From the NCBI GenBank assembly GCA_963823515.1, contig CAWGMB010000019.1, positions 583,646 through 647,645 on the forward strand: a stretch of DNA of 64,000 nt, read 5' to 3'. A model generated the notes under the pieces. It was not told the origin of the DNA. It ran no database searches and worked only from the letters and a program-made list of their open reading frames with translations. Each line of letters starts with the position of its first letter. The first letter of the stretch is position 1. This DNA comes from Miltoncostaea sp963823515 (GTDB lineage Bacteria > Actinomycetota > Thermoleophilia > Miltoncostaeales > Miltoncostaeaceae). Below, one piece after another: positions 8,834 through 19,099 of this stretch. The translations under genes and the position numbers were made by a program.

Positions 8834-9304
8834 ATGGGGACGACCCTCATCGACGACGGGGCCGGGGGCTCGGCCCCGGGCGGGGCGCGCCAGCTGGTGG
8901 CGTTCCTCGTGGGCGGCCAGGAGTATGCGGTCGAGATCGCCCGAGTCCAGGAGATCATCCGCTACACCGCCCCCCGCCCGGTCTCGGGGGCGCGCCCGGG
9001 CGTACAGGGGCTGATCAACCTCCGCGGCAGGCTCATCCCCGTGGTCGACCTGCACGGGATGCTCGGCGCGGGGGGGGAGCGGGGCGACGCGGCCAAGATC
9101 GTCGTCGTGGAGATCGGCGACAGCACCCTCGGCATGGAGGTCGACGACGTGCGCGAGGTGCTGACGGTCGACGCCGCGCAGTGCGAGGCCGCACCCGACG
9201 GCACCACCACCGGCGCCGGGGTCATCGACGCGGTCGTGAAGCTCGAGGGACGCCTGCTGGTGATCATCGACCTGGACCGCATGTTCGGCGACACCGCCGG
9301 CTGA
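8834..9304 (+). CDS. cheW: CheW-like chemotaxis coupling protein
   Basis: A 156-residue single CheW domain, the scaffold that couples chemoreceptors to the CheA kinase. Visible blocks: RQLVAFLVGGQEYAVEIARV near residue 20, IIRYTAPRPV near 40, GVQGLINLRGRLIPVVDLHG near 59, then KIVVVEIGDSTLGMEVDDV and LEGRLLVIIDLDRMF. Both CheW subdomains are complete. The ATG follows AAGGAG about 8 bases upstream, and GATAGG at 8759-8764 could be its -10. No cheA, cheY, receptor or flagellar gene is nearby, so in this window it is an orphan. A role in non-chemotactic signalling is possible. Confidence 0.9.
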   Translation: MGTTLIDDGAGGSAPGGARQLVAFLVGGQEYAVEIARVQEIIRYTAPRPVSGARPGVQGLINLRGRLIPVVDLHGMLGAGGERGDAAKIVVVEIGDSTLGMEVDDVREVLTVDAAQCEAAPDGTTTGAGVIDAVVKLEGRLLVIIDLDRMFGDTAG

Positions 9305-9334
9305 GCCGGCTTCAGGCGGAGAGCGGGCTCGCGA

Positions 9335-11713
9335 TCACCCCGGCGCGCCCGGCCCACCGGGCGGGGTCGCCTCGGCGCGGGGCCACACCGGCAGGAAGCG
9401 CTCGTCCGTGAGCGCGAGGCCGCCCGCCGCGACCGCGGTCCCGATGAGCGAGCAGAGCACGATCGCCGGGTCGGGGGCCGCCACCTCGAAGAAGTCGCGC
9501 CAACCCGGCAGCGACAGCACGATCAGGTAGAGCGCCAGCAGCGCCAGGCACAGGATGCTGACGGTGAAGCCGCGCACCCGGCTCGAGGACTCGAGCACCA
9601 CGATCAGGTAGAGGCCGACGATCACGAGCACCGTCGTCGCGACGGTGCGGGCGCGCAGCTCGCTCATGCCGATCAGGTTGAGCGACAGCAGGAAGCTCGC
9701 CACCACGCCGAGGCCGGCGGCCGTGCCCGCGGGTACGGCGAAGCGGGCGAGCTCGCGCAGGAAGCGGTCCGGCCGCCAGTCCCCGGTGCTCGGGGCGAGA
9801 GCCAGGAAGAACGCCGGGATACCGATCGTGATCGCCGAGGCCAGCGTCAGCTGCCGCGGCAGGAAGGGGTAGCTCTCCGACGACAGCCCCACGGTCAGCA
9901 CGAGGAATGCCGCGAGGACGGACTTCGCCACGAACAGCTTCGCCACCCGCTGCAGGTTGCGCAGCACCTTGCGCCCCTCGCGGATCATGGGCGGCAGCGA
10001 GGCGAAGCCCCCGGTCACCAGGATCAGGTCGGCGATGCCGCGGGCCATCTGCGAGCCGCTGCCCTGGGCGATCGCCAGGCGGGACGCCTTCAGCGCCGGG
10101 ACGTCGTTGACGCCGTCGCCCACCATCACCACGTGCGATCCGTCGGCCGCGAGCGCCTCCACGAAGCGCTTCTTGCCCTCGGGCGAGATCCGCCCGACCA
10201 CACCGGTCTCGCGCACGAGCGCCTGCAGCTCCGCCCCGCCCAGCGGCAGGTCGCGCCCGTCGAGGGGCGCCCCGAGCGGGGGGATGCCGGCGTCCGCGGC
10301 GATCGCCGCGACGGTGGCGGGCGCGTCGCCCGAGATGACGCGGATCTCGATGCCCTGCTCCAGGAGGAAGGCGATCGTCTCGCGAGTGTCGGGCCGCAGC
10401 TCCTCGGCCAGCACGACCAGGCCGAGCACGGTGAGGCCGGCCGGTGGAGGGTCATCCGGGTGCTGCAGCGACAAGGGCACGTCGGCGGCGGCCAGCGCCA
10501 GGACGCGCCGCCCCGCCCCCGCCTCGACGCGCACCCGCTCGGACAGCCGCTCGCCCAGGCCGAAGTGCTCGGGGGCGCCGAAGACGAAGGTCCGCCCGCC
10601 CATGCGCACCCCGCTCCAGCGCCGGCGCGAGGCGAAGGGCACGTTCTCGTCGATCGGCTCGGCCACGCCGGGCGCGAAGGCGCCGACGGCGTCGAGGGTC
10701 GAGGTCCGGCTGGGCGACGACGCCGCGAAACGCCCCAGCAGCGCCGAGAACTCCCCCTCGGAGACGCCGTCGGCGGGCGCGACGCCCACCACGCGAAGCG
10801 CCTCCTCGGTGAGCGTGCCGGTCTTGTCGAGGCAGATGACGTCCACCGAGGCGAGCGACTCGACGGCGTTCAGCTGCTGGCTGAGGGCCCCGCGGCGGGC
10901 CATCCGCAACGTCGCCACGGCGTAGGTGACGGCCACGAGCAGCACGAGGCCCTCCGGCACGATCGTGATGACGCCGGCCACCGCGGTGGCCACCGACTCC
11001 CGCACCGGGTCGTCCTGCTTGATCAGCGACCAGCCCAGCAGGGCGCCGAGCGGCACCATCGAGACGCCGAGGATCAGGATCAGCCGGTCCATCGCGTGCT
11101 CGAGCGGGGAGCGGGGGTGGCGGAACTCGCGCGCCTCGCCGACCAGTCGCTCGGCGAAGGTGTCGCCGCCGACCGCGCCGGCCACGTAGGCGCCCGAGCC
11201 CTCCACCGCGAACGAACCGGCGCGCACCTCGTCGCCCACGGCGCGGGAGGCCGGCTCCGATTCGCCCGTGAGGATCGACTCGTCCACCCCGAGCGCCTCG
11301 CTGCGCACCAGGCGTCCGTCGGCCACCACCTGGTCCCCGGCGTTCACCACCACCAGGTCGCCGGGCACCACCTCGGGCACGCCGACGTGCACCGGCCGGC
11401 CGTCGCGCACCACCGTCGCGCGCGGCGCGACCAGGGCGGCCAGGCGGTCGAGGCTCGCCTTGGCGCGCGCCTCCTGCACGATGCCGATTCCGGCGTTGAG
11501 GATCAGGATCGCCAGGAAGAGCGCGTCGCGCCAGTCGCCGAAGATGAGCGTGACGACGCCGAACACCAGCAGGGTCACGTTGAAGACCGTGAACAGGTTG
11601 GCCCGCAGGATGCTCGACCACGACCGGCTCGTGGGGGCGGGCTCCACCTCGCCCCGCGCGGCGAGCCGCCGCTCCGCCTCGCGCTGCGTGAGGCCCTCGG
11701 AGGAGGGCGGCAG
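9335..11713 (-). CDS. CtpE-like P-type ATPase (probable Ca2+/cation transporter)
   Basis: A P-type ATPase close in layout to mycobacterial CtpE: actuator ILTGES, M4 motif ITIVPEGLVLL, phosphorylation site CLDKTGTLTE, nucleotide-binding block, hinge MVGDGVNDVPALK, and about ten membrane segments. Metal-type CPC and the SERCA-style PEGLP variant are absent, as in CtpE, which transports calcium in mycobacteria; substrate here is inferred. The first GTG is at 11647, but the frame upstream still encodes the conserved family N-terminus GLTQREAERRLAARGE and stays open to the ald stop. No ATG, GTG or TTG lies there, so I place the start at a CTG (11713; 11731 is equally possible). The gene follows ald on the same strand with almost no gap. 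Confidence 0.8.
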   Translation of the reverse strand: MPPSSEGLTQREAERRLAARGEVEPAPTSRSWSSILRANLFTVFNVTLLVFGVVTLIFGDWRDALFLAILILNAGIGIVQEARAKASLDRLAALVAPRATVVRDGRPVHVGVPEVVPGDLVVVNAGDQVVADGRLVRSEALGVDESILTGESEPASRAVGDEVRAGSFAVEGSGAYVAGAVGGDTFAERLVGEAREFRHPRSPLEHAMDRLILILGVSMVPLGALLGWSLIKQDDPVRESVATAVAGVITIVPEGLVLLVAVTYAVATLRMARRGALSQQLNAVESLASVDVICLDKTGTLTEEALRVVGVAPADGVSEGEFSALLGRFAASSPSRTSTLDAVGAFAPGVAEPIDENVPFASRRRWSGVRMGGRTFVFGAPEHFGLGERLSERVRVEAGAGRRVLALAAADVPLSLQHPDDPPPAGLTVLGLVVLAEELRPDTRETIAFLLEQGIEIRVISGDAPATVAAIAADAGIPPLGAPLDGRDLPLGGAELQALVRETGVVGRISPEGKKRFVEALAADGSHVVMVGDGVNDVPALKASRLAIAQGSGSQMARGIADLILVTGGFASLPPMIREGRKVLRNLQRVAKLFVAKSVLAAFLVLTVGLSSESYPFLPRQLTLASAITIGIPAFFLALAPSTGDWRPDRFLRELARFAVPAGTAAGLGVVASFLLSLNLIGMSELRARTVATTVLVIVGLYLIVVLESSSRVRGFTVSILCLALLALYLIVLSLPGWRDFFEVAAPDPAIVLCSLIGTAVAAGGLALTDERFLPVWPRAEATPPGGPGAPG

Positions 11714-11734
11714 GACCTGGGTGGAGGTCAGAGG

Positions 11735-12826
11735 CTAGTGCCCGGGCGCGCCGGCCAGGGCCTCCGCCACGGCGGCGTTGACGACCTTGCCGTCGCGCAC
11801 GTTGACCCCGGGCCGCAGCTCGGGATGCGTGCGCAGGGCCCCGGCAACGCCCTCGTCGGCGATCCAGGTGATGTGGGGCAGCGTCGCGTTCGCGAGCGCC
11901 CGCGTGGCGGTCACCGGTACGGCGCCGGGCATGTTCGCGACGCAGTAGTGCAGGACGCCGTCCACCTCGTACACCGGGTCCGAGTGCGTGGTGGGGCGGG
12001 TGGTCTCGATGCACCCGCCCTGGTCCACCGCGACGTCCACGATCACCGAGCCACGGCGCATCAGCCCCAGGGCCTCGCGCGAGATCAGCCGCGGCGCGCG
12101 GGCGCCGGGCTGCAGCACGGCGCCGACCACCAGGTCGGCGGTCGGCAGCAGCTCCTCGATGGCGAGCTGGGTGGAGTGCAGCAGGGTGACGCGGCCGGCC
12201 AGGAACATCTCCAGCTCGCGCAGCCGTCCGAGGTCGGTGTCGAGAACGGCCACGTGCGCCTGCATGCCGGCGGCGACCATCGCGGCGTTGGTGCCGACGA
12301 TGCCGGCCCCGATCACGACCACCGACCCGGGGGCCACGCCCGCGACGCCCCCGAGCAGCACCCCGCGCCCGCCCAGGGGGCGCTCCAGATAGCGCGCGCC
12401 GGCCTGCACCGAGAGCCTGCCGGCGATCTCGCTCATCGGCGCCAGTAGCGGCAGGCGCCCGTCGCGGTCCTCCACCGTCTCGTATGCGATGCCGGTGGTG
12501 CCGGCACGCCGCAGGGCTCCGGCCACCCCCGGATCGGCCGCGAGGTGGAGGTAGGTGAACAGCGTCTGGTCGTCGCGCAGGAAGCCGAACTCGCTCGGCT
12601 GGGGCTCCTTCACCTTCAGCACCAGCTCGCCCGCCCAGGCGTCCTCGGTCGTGCCGATGCGCGCGCCCACCCGCTCGAAGGCGCCGTCGAGGATGCCCGA
12701 GCCCGCGCCCGCGCCGCGCTCCACCCAGACCTCGTGCCCGCGGCGCGTCAGCTCGCGCGCGCCCGCCGGGGTGAGCGCGACCCGGTACTCATCGGTCTTG
12801 ACCTCCGCCGGAACGCCGATCCTCAT
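11735..12826 (-). CDS. ald: Alanine dehydrogenase
   Basis: A 363-residue NAD-dependent enzyme that interconverts L-alanine and pyruvate plus ammonia. The N-terminus MRIGVPAEVKTDEYRVALTP is the family hallmark with the substrate-binding Arg. LVLKVKEPQ carries the substrate-contact Lys and TYLHLAAD the catalytic-type His. The NAD-binding Rossmann motif is VVVIGAGIVGTNAA near residue 169, and VDVAVDQGGCIET follows near 268. Full length is normal (about 370). ATG at 12826 lies 33 bases after the protease gene, so the order protease-ald-ATPase is likely one transcript. Confidence 0.95.
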   Translation of the reverse strand: MRIGVPAEVKTDEYRVALTPAGARELTRRGHEVWVERGAGAGSGILDGAFERVGARIGTTEDAWAGELVLKVKEPQPSEFGFLRDDQTLFTYLHLAADPGVAGALRRAGTTGIAYETVEDRDGRLPLLAPMSEIAGRLSVQAGARYLERPLGGRGVLLGGVAGVAPGSVVVIGAGIVGTNAAMVAAGMQAHVAVLDTDLGRLRELEMFLAGRVTLLHSTQLAIEELLPTADLVVGAVLQPGARAPRLISREALGLMRRGSVIVDVAVDQGGCIETTRPTTHSDPVYEVDGVLHYCVANMPGAVPVTATRALANATLPHITWIADEGVAGALRTHPELRPGVNVRDGKVVNAAVAEALAGAPGH

Positions 12827-12859
12827 CGCATCCCTCCGCCCTGGGGTCTTCGCGGCACC

Positions 12860-14047
12860 CTACCTCGCCCTGGTCCCCTGCCCACCGCGGGTCAGAGCCG
12901 GCACCGCGAGCCCGGCGGCGCACGCCAGGGCCGCCACGGCCGCGAGGATCCCCACTGCCAGCAGCCCGTTCCGGCGCCGCTCGGCCACCAGCGCGAAGTC
13001 ACCACCACCGAGCGCCACCGCCCGCGCCTCCTCCGCCCCGGCGAGAGCGTGCGGGGGGAAGACCTTCCGGGTGGCCGCGAGGCCGTCCTCGGCGCGGGCG
13101 AAGTCGAGTGCCCAGAAGGAGCCCATGGCCGCGCGGAAGAGGTCGGCGCTGGCGCCGGTGCCCGGTGTCGCGTCGTGGGCGCTCAGGAGCTGGCGCACCT
13201 CGGTGGCCAGCTCGGCGATACCGCCCTGCGGGCTGCGGCGGGTGACGATGCCGCGCACCCGTCCGTCGCCATCGACGAGCGGCCCGCCGGAATCCCCCTG
13301 CACCACCGGCACCGCGATCGCCAGGGCGCGGCGTGGCGGATCCTCGTCATCGAGCACGCCGGTGCGCGAGATCGTGCCCCGGCGGACGGCCGGCTCCCCG
13401 ATCGGGCGCCGGGGCTCGGGCGTGTCGAGGGCGGAGCCGGTCCCGAAGCCGATGGCCACGACCGGCGTCCCGCTGCTGGCGGCCTCGTCGAGGGCGAGCG
13501 CGGGAGCCGCGCCCGCACGGATCCGGATCAGGGCGAGATCCGAGGCCGTGGCCGCCTCGAGGTCGAGCACCGGGAACGCGCGCGGATCGCCCTCCGCGCC
13601 GGCCCGCGCCTGGCTCACGGCCACGCGGACCCTGGGGCGGATCGCGGTCGCCCCGTTGTCCTTCACCCACGCGGCCGCCGCCGCCTCGTCGCCGTGCTCG
13701 AGGTTCCGCCCGGCGCGGTCGCTCTGGTAGACGAGGCGCGCGATCGTCGCCGCGTCCGGTGTCGCGACGTGGCCGGCGGTCACCAGCCACCCGCCGGGCG
13801 CGACGGCCACCGCGGTGCCGGTCTCGCGGATCGTCCGGGCCACCGGATGCAGGGCCATCCGGGTGCCGTCGGCGAGGCGCAGGCCGTCCACGCGGATCGT
13901 CACGTCCACGCGGTAGATGCTCGGCAGCGCCAGCAGCGCGCCGCGGTCCAGGGGGTCGGCGGAGAGGTCGGCGGGCAGGGCCGCCGACGCCGGGCCTGCG
14001 ACCGTCAGGGCGGCGAGGATGACGGCGAGGAGGACGCGCGGACGCAC
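12860..14047 (-). CDS. Secreted, membrane-anchored trypsin-like serine protease
   Basis: About 395 residues from a GTG at 14047 (RPRVLLAVILAALTVAGPAS, a clear signal peptide). The chymotrypsin-fold triad is visible: His in GGWLVTAGHVA (near 90), Asp in ASDLALIRIRAG (near 180) and Ser in VPVVQGDSGGPLVDGDGRV (near 263). A C-terminal hydrophobic helix (LLAVGILAAVAALACAAGLA) and a basic tail would anchor the domain outside the membrane. Between them is a helical region of about 100 residues. This DegP/MarP-like layout lacks a PDZ domain. The much longer open frame reaching 14449 runs over the SRPBCC gene and is not real. Confidence 0.8.
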   Translation of the reverse strand: MRPRVLLAVILAALTVAGPASAALPADLSADPLDRGALLALPSIYRVDVTIRVDGLRLADGTRMALHPVARTIRETGTAVAVAPGGWLVTAGHVATPDAATIARLVYQSDRAGRNLEHGDEAAAAAWVKDNGATAIRPRVRVAVSQARAGAEGDPRAFPVLDLEAATASDLALIRIRAGAAPALALDEAASSGTPVVAIGFGTGSALDTPEPRRPIGEPAVRRGTISRTGVLDDEDPPRRALAIAVPVVQGDSGGPLVDGDGRVRGIVTRRSPQGGIAELATEVRQLLSAHDATPGTGASADLFRAAMGSFWALDFARAEDGLAATRKVFPPHALAGAEEARAVALGGGDFALVAERRRNGLLAVGILAAVAALACAAGLAVPALTRGGQGTRAR

Positions 14048-14091
14048 CCCCCCAGGGTAGGCCCTCGGCGCCCGGGCGCGTCCCCCGGCGG

Positions 14092-14498
14092 TCAGCCCCC
14101 GGAGCGCTCCAGGATCGCCTTGACGCGCTGCATCGCCTCGGTCTGGCTCGCCGTCAGGCGCCCCTCGAGGTCCACCGAGGGGTCGATCGGCTCGGCGGTG
14201 GTGCCCCAGCGGATCCGGCTCCCGGCGCCCTCGGCCGTCACCTGGAAGCTCGCGAGGTGCGTCCGCACCGGAGCGCCCGAGACCACGCTGTACGAGTAGA
14301 AGCGCATGTCCTCGTTGCGCTCGAGGAGCGTCTCGTGGAGCACCGCGCCCTCGGCCGTGCGCAGCGTGCGCGCGTGGCCCTGGACCTCGCAGGAGACGTA
14401 CTTCGGATACCACTGCGGCACCGTCGTCGGGTCGCCGATGAACGCCCACACCGTCTCGGGCGGGGCGTCGATGTCGATCGTGATCGCCCAGGAGGCCA

Positions 14499-14499
<1 letters not shown>
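14092..14499 (-). CDS. SRPBCC/START-like domain protein
   Basis: A 135-residue protein of the Bet v1-like ligand-binding fold. It begins MASWAITIDIDAPPETVWAF, followed by the family features IGDPTTVPQWYPKYVS and a C-terminal long helix (TASQTEAMQRVKAILERS). The members bind hydrophobic ligands or act as cyclases or AHSA1-like proteins; none of these can be chosen here. The ATG overlaps the purH stop by one base (TGATG), so it is the last cistron of the purine operon. No known purine step needs it, and its position may simply reflect read-through. Confidence 0.8.
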
Positions 14500-16036
<1,537 letters not shown>

Positions 16037-16040
<4 letters not shown>

Positions 16041-16678
16041 TCGCCCTCCCCCGGGATGATCTGAACCCTGCGCCGATCCGTCGGATCGCGACGCACCCTG
16101 CCCGCGGCGAAGAGGCGCACCGCCTCGGGCACGATGCGATGCTCCACCTCGCGGATGCGCGCCGTCAACGCCTCCACGTCGTCACCGTACATCACGGCCA
16201 CGGCCTCCTGCAGGATGGGCGGACCGCCGTCGACGACCTCCTCGGCGAAGTGCACCGTGACCCCCGTGAGGCGCACGCCCCAGGCGAGGGCCTGCTCGAT
16301 CGCGTGCAGCCCCGGGAAGGACGGCAGCAACGATGGGTGCAGGTTGATCACCCGGTCCGGGAAGCGGTCGAGGAACTCGCCGGTGAGGATGCTCATCCAC
16401 CCGGCCAGCACCACGAGGTCGGGGGAGGCGGCCTCCACCAGGTCGGCGAGCGCCGCGTCGCGCTCGGCCCGCTCGCGCCCGCTCATGCCGACCACCGCGG
16501 TGGCGATGCCCGCGCCGACCGCGCGGTCGAGGGCGGGGACGCCCTCGCGCGAGCTGACCACGAGGACGATCTCGATGTCTCCCGCGGGCTCGTGCACCGT
16601 GTCGATGAGGCTCTGCAGGTTGGAGCCGCTGCCCGACACCAGCACCGCCACCCGTGTCGTCGCGCCGCGCTCAGCCAC
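16037..16678 (-). CDS. purN: Phosphoribosylglycinamide formyltransferase (GAR transformylase)
   Basis: A 213-residue formyl-THF-dependent GAR transformylase. Substrate loop VSGSGSNLQSLID near residue 14, LVVLAGWMSILTGEFL near 88, active-site INLHPSLLPSFPGLHA with the catalytic Asn and His near 112, and GVTVHFAEEVVDGGPPI with the catalytic Asp near 147. It overlaps purM by 8 bases and purH by 4. It is the only GAR transformylase seen here; a formate-dependent PurT is not present. Confidence 0.96.
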
Positions 16679-17636
16679 GGGCCACGTTCCCCGCGCCCGC
16701 CGCGACGGCTCCCACCAGGCGCCCGTCCCCGATCGCCGCGATGGCGGCGTCCACGTCGCCGGGGTCGACGATCACGCAGAACCCGAGGCCCATGTTGAAG
16801 GTGTCCCAGGCGTCCTCGTCCGACACCCGCCCCGTGGCGAGCACCGCCGCCAGGGCGGGGCCGGGCTCCCACGAGCCCGGCGTGAGCACGGCGTGCATGT
16901 CCGCCGGGAGCGCCCGCGGGAGGTTCTCCGGGATCCCACCGCCCGTGATGTGCGCGGCCGATCGCACCGCCACGCCCGCCTCGGCGAGCCGCGCCATCTC
17001 GCGCACGTAGAGGCGGGTCGGCGCGAGCAGCAGGTCGGGGTCGGCAGCGAGCGCGCCCGCCGACACCAGGGCCCGCACCAGCGAGTAGCCGTTGGAGTGG
17101 ACGCCGGAGGACGGGACGCCCACGATGGCGTCGCCCACCCGCACGCGGTGGCCTCCGAGCATCTCCTCGCGCTCCACCACCCCGCAGGCGAAGCCCGCCA
17201 GGTCGAAGTGCCCCGGCGCGTAGAGGCCGGGCATCTCGGCGGTCTCGCCCCCGGCCAGGGCGCAGCCCACCGCGGTGCAGGCGTCGGCGATCGAGCGCAC
17301 GAGGACGGCGGCCTCCGCCGGATCGAGGCGGCCCACGGCGAGGTAGTCGAGGAACACCATCGGCCGGGCGCCGGTGCACGCCAGGTCGTTGACGCACATG
17401 GCCACGAGGTCCTGCCCCAAGCCCTCGATCCGGCCCAGCTCCTGGGCCAGCAGCAGCTTGGTGCCCACCCCGTCGGTGCAGGTCACGAGCACCGGCTCGC
17501 GCATCCCGGGCGGGATCGCATGGGCCGCGGCGAAGCCGGTCTGCCCGCCCGCGATCATCGACGAGATCGTGGCCGTGTGGCGGCGCGCGGCGTCGAGGTC
17601 GACGCCCGCGTCGCGGTAGGAGAGCGTGCGGTCCAT
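16671..17636 (-). CDS. purM: AIR synthetase (phosphoribosylformylglycinamidine cyclo-ligase)
   Basis: A 321-residue ATP-dependent cyclase that makes AIR from FGAM. It starts SYRDAGVDLDAARRHTATIS and contains CTDGVGTKLLLAQELGR, MCVNDLACTGARPMVFLDYL, GCALAGGETAEMPGLY and VGVPSSGVHSNGYSLVR, all family blocks. Length is slightly short for the family (about 340), with a compact C-terminus. It lies 5 bases after purF. Confidence 0.96.
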   Translation of the reverse strand: MDRTLSYRDAGVDLDAARRHTATISSMIAGGQTGFAAAHAIPPGMREPVLVTCTDGVGTKLLLAQELGRIEGLGQDLVAMCVNDLACTGARPMVFLDYLAVGRLDPAEAAVLVRSIADACTAVGCALAGGETAEMPGLYAPGHFDLAGFACGVVEREEMLGGHRVRVGDAIVGVPSSGVHSNGYSLVRALVSAGALAADPDLLLAPTRLYVREMARLAEAGVAVRSAAHITGGGIPENLPRALPADMHAVLTPGSWEPGPALAAVLATGRVSDEDAWDTFNMGLGFCVIVDPGDVDAAIAAIGDGRLVGAVAAGAGNVARG

Positions 17637-17641
17637 CCCGG

Positions 17642-19099
17642 TCAGGCGGGGGCCGGCTCGCGCGGGGCGGGCTCGAACCTCATCTTCAGCGACGAGTCCG
17701 GGATCGGGATCGGGTACTCACCGGTGAAGCAGGCGCGGCAGAACTGCCCGGCCGGGCGCCCGAGCGCCCGCTGCAGCCCCTCGAGGGAGAGGTAGGCGAG
17801 CGACCTGGCGCCGGTCAGCGCCGCGATCTCATCCACCGTGCGGCCGGCCGCGACCAGCTCGGAGCGGTCGGCCATGTCGATGCCGTAGAAGCAGGGCCAC
17901 AGGATCGGCGGGCTCGAGATGCGCATGTGCACCTCTGACGCCCCGGCGTCGAGGAGCATCGCCACGATCTGCCGGGTTGTGTTGCCGCGCACGATCGAGT
18001 CGTCGACCACGAGCAGGCGCTTGCCGGCGATCACCGCCGGCAGCGGGTTGAACTTCAGCCGGATGCCGTGCTGACGCAGCGTCTGGTCGGGCTGGATGAA
18101 GCTGCGGCCGACGTAGCGGTTGCGCACCACGGCCTCGGCGTACGGGATGCCCGACTCCTGGGCGTAGCCGATGGCCGCCGGGGTGCCGCTGTCGGGAAGC
18201 CCGACGACCAGGTCGGCCTCGGCGGGGCTCTGGCGGGCCAGCTCGGCGCCCATCGCCTGGCGCTCCTGCCAGACCGTGGCGCCGTCCATCTGGCTGTCCG
18301 GCCGGGCGAAGTAGATGTGCTCGAACACGCAGAGGCGTCCGCCCTTCGACGGCATCGCCTGGCGGCTCTGGACGCCCTCGGCCGTGAGCCGCACGGCCTC
18401 GCCCGGCCCGACGTCGCGGACGAAGGTGGCGCCGATCTGGTCGAGGGCGCAGGTCTCGGAGGCGACGCACCAGCCGTCGTCGTCGAGCGATCCCACCACG
18501 AGCGGCCGCACGCCGTGCGGGTCGCGGAAGGCCACCAGCTCGGTGCCCGACATCGCCACCACCGAGTACGCGCCGATCAGCCGGGGCATCACCGAACACG
18601 CGGCCGCCAGGAGGCTGCCCTCCTCGATCGCGAGCATCGCCGCGATGATCTCCGAGTCGGTGCTCGCGCGCAGGTCCACGCCGGCCATCTCCATCTCCGA
18701 GCGCAGCGCGCCCGTGTTGGTGAGGTTGCCGTTGTGCCCGAGGGCGACCATGCCGCCGCCGCGCGTGTGCGTGACCGGCTGGGCGTTGTCCCACTTGTTC
18801 GCGCCGGTCGTCGAGTAGCGCACGTGCCCGATTGCCGCGCCGCCGGTGAGGCTGCGAAGCGAGGGCTCGTCGAAGACGGCCGACACCAGGCCGAGGTCGC
18901 GCTGCACCGTGACGTGCCCCTCGTCGCTCACGGCGATCCCCGCGCTCTCCTGTCCCCGGTGCTGCAGGGCGTGGAGGGCGTAGAACGACAGGCGCGAGAC
19001 CTCGCGGCCGGGGGCGACCACGCCGAAGACGCCGCACTCCTCCTTGGGGCGGTCGTCGTCGACCGCCGCCGGCGCGCCGGGGCCGGTCGCCCCGCTCAC
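17642..19099 (-). CDS. purF: Amidophosphoribosyltransferase
   Basis: A 485-residue enzyme that commits PRPP to purine synthesis. A GTG at 19099 (GTGA overlap with purL) gives a 21-residue propeptide ending KEE before the catalytic Cys22 of ECGVFGV. The glutaminase domain has LQHRGQESAGIAV and GHVRYSTTG, and the PRPP-binding loop is LLVVDDSIVRGNTTRQI. Cysteines in GGRLCVFEH, LWPCFYG and FCRACFTGEYP match the Bacillus-type 4Fe-4S cluster. The open frame upstream of 19099 overlaps purL and is not used. Confidence 0.96.
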   Translation of the reverse strand: MSGATGPGAPAAVDDDRPKEECGVFGVVAPGREVSRLSFYALHALQHRGQESAGIAVSDEGHVTVQRDLGLVSAVFDEPSLRSLTGGAAIGHVRYSTTGANKWDNAQPVTHTRGGGMVALGHNGNLTNTGALRSEMEMAGVDLRASTDSEIIAAMLAIEEGSLLAAACSVMPRLIGAYSVVAMSGTELVAFRDPHGVRPLVVGSLDDDGWCVASETCALDQIGATFVRDVGPGEAVRLTAEGVQSRQAMPSKGGRLCVFEHIYFARPDSQMDGATVWQERQAMGAELARQSPAEADLVVGLPDSGTPAAIGYAQESGIPYAEAVVRNRYVGRSFIQPDQTLRQHGIRLKFNPLPAVIAGKRLLVVDDSIVRGNTTRQIVAMLLDAGASEVHMRISSPPILWPCFYGIDMADRSELVAAGRTVDEIAALTGARSLAYLSLEGLQRALGRPAGQFCRACFTGEYPIPIPDSSLKMRFEPAPREPAPA

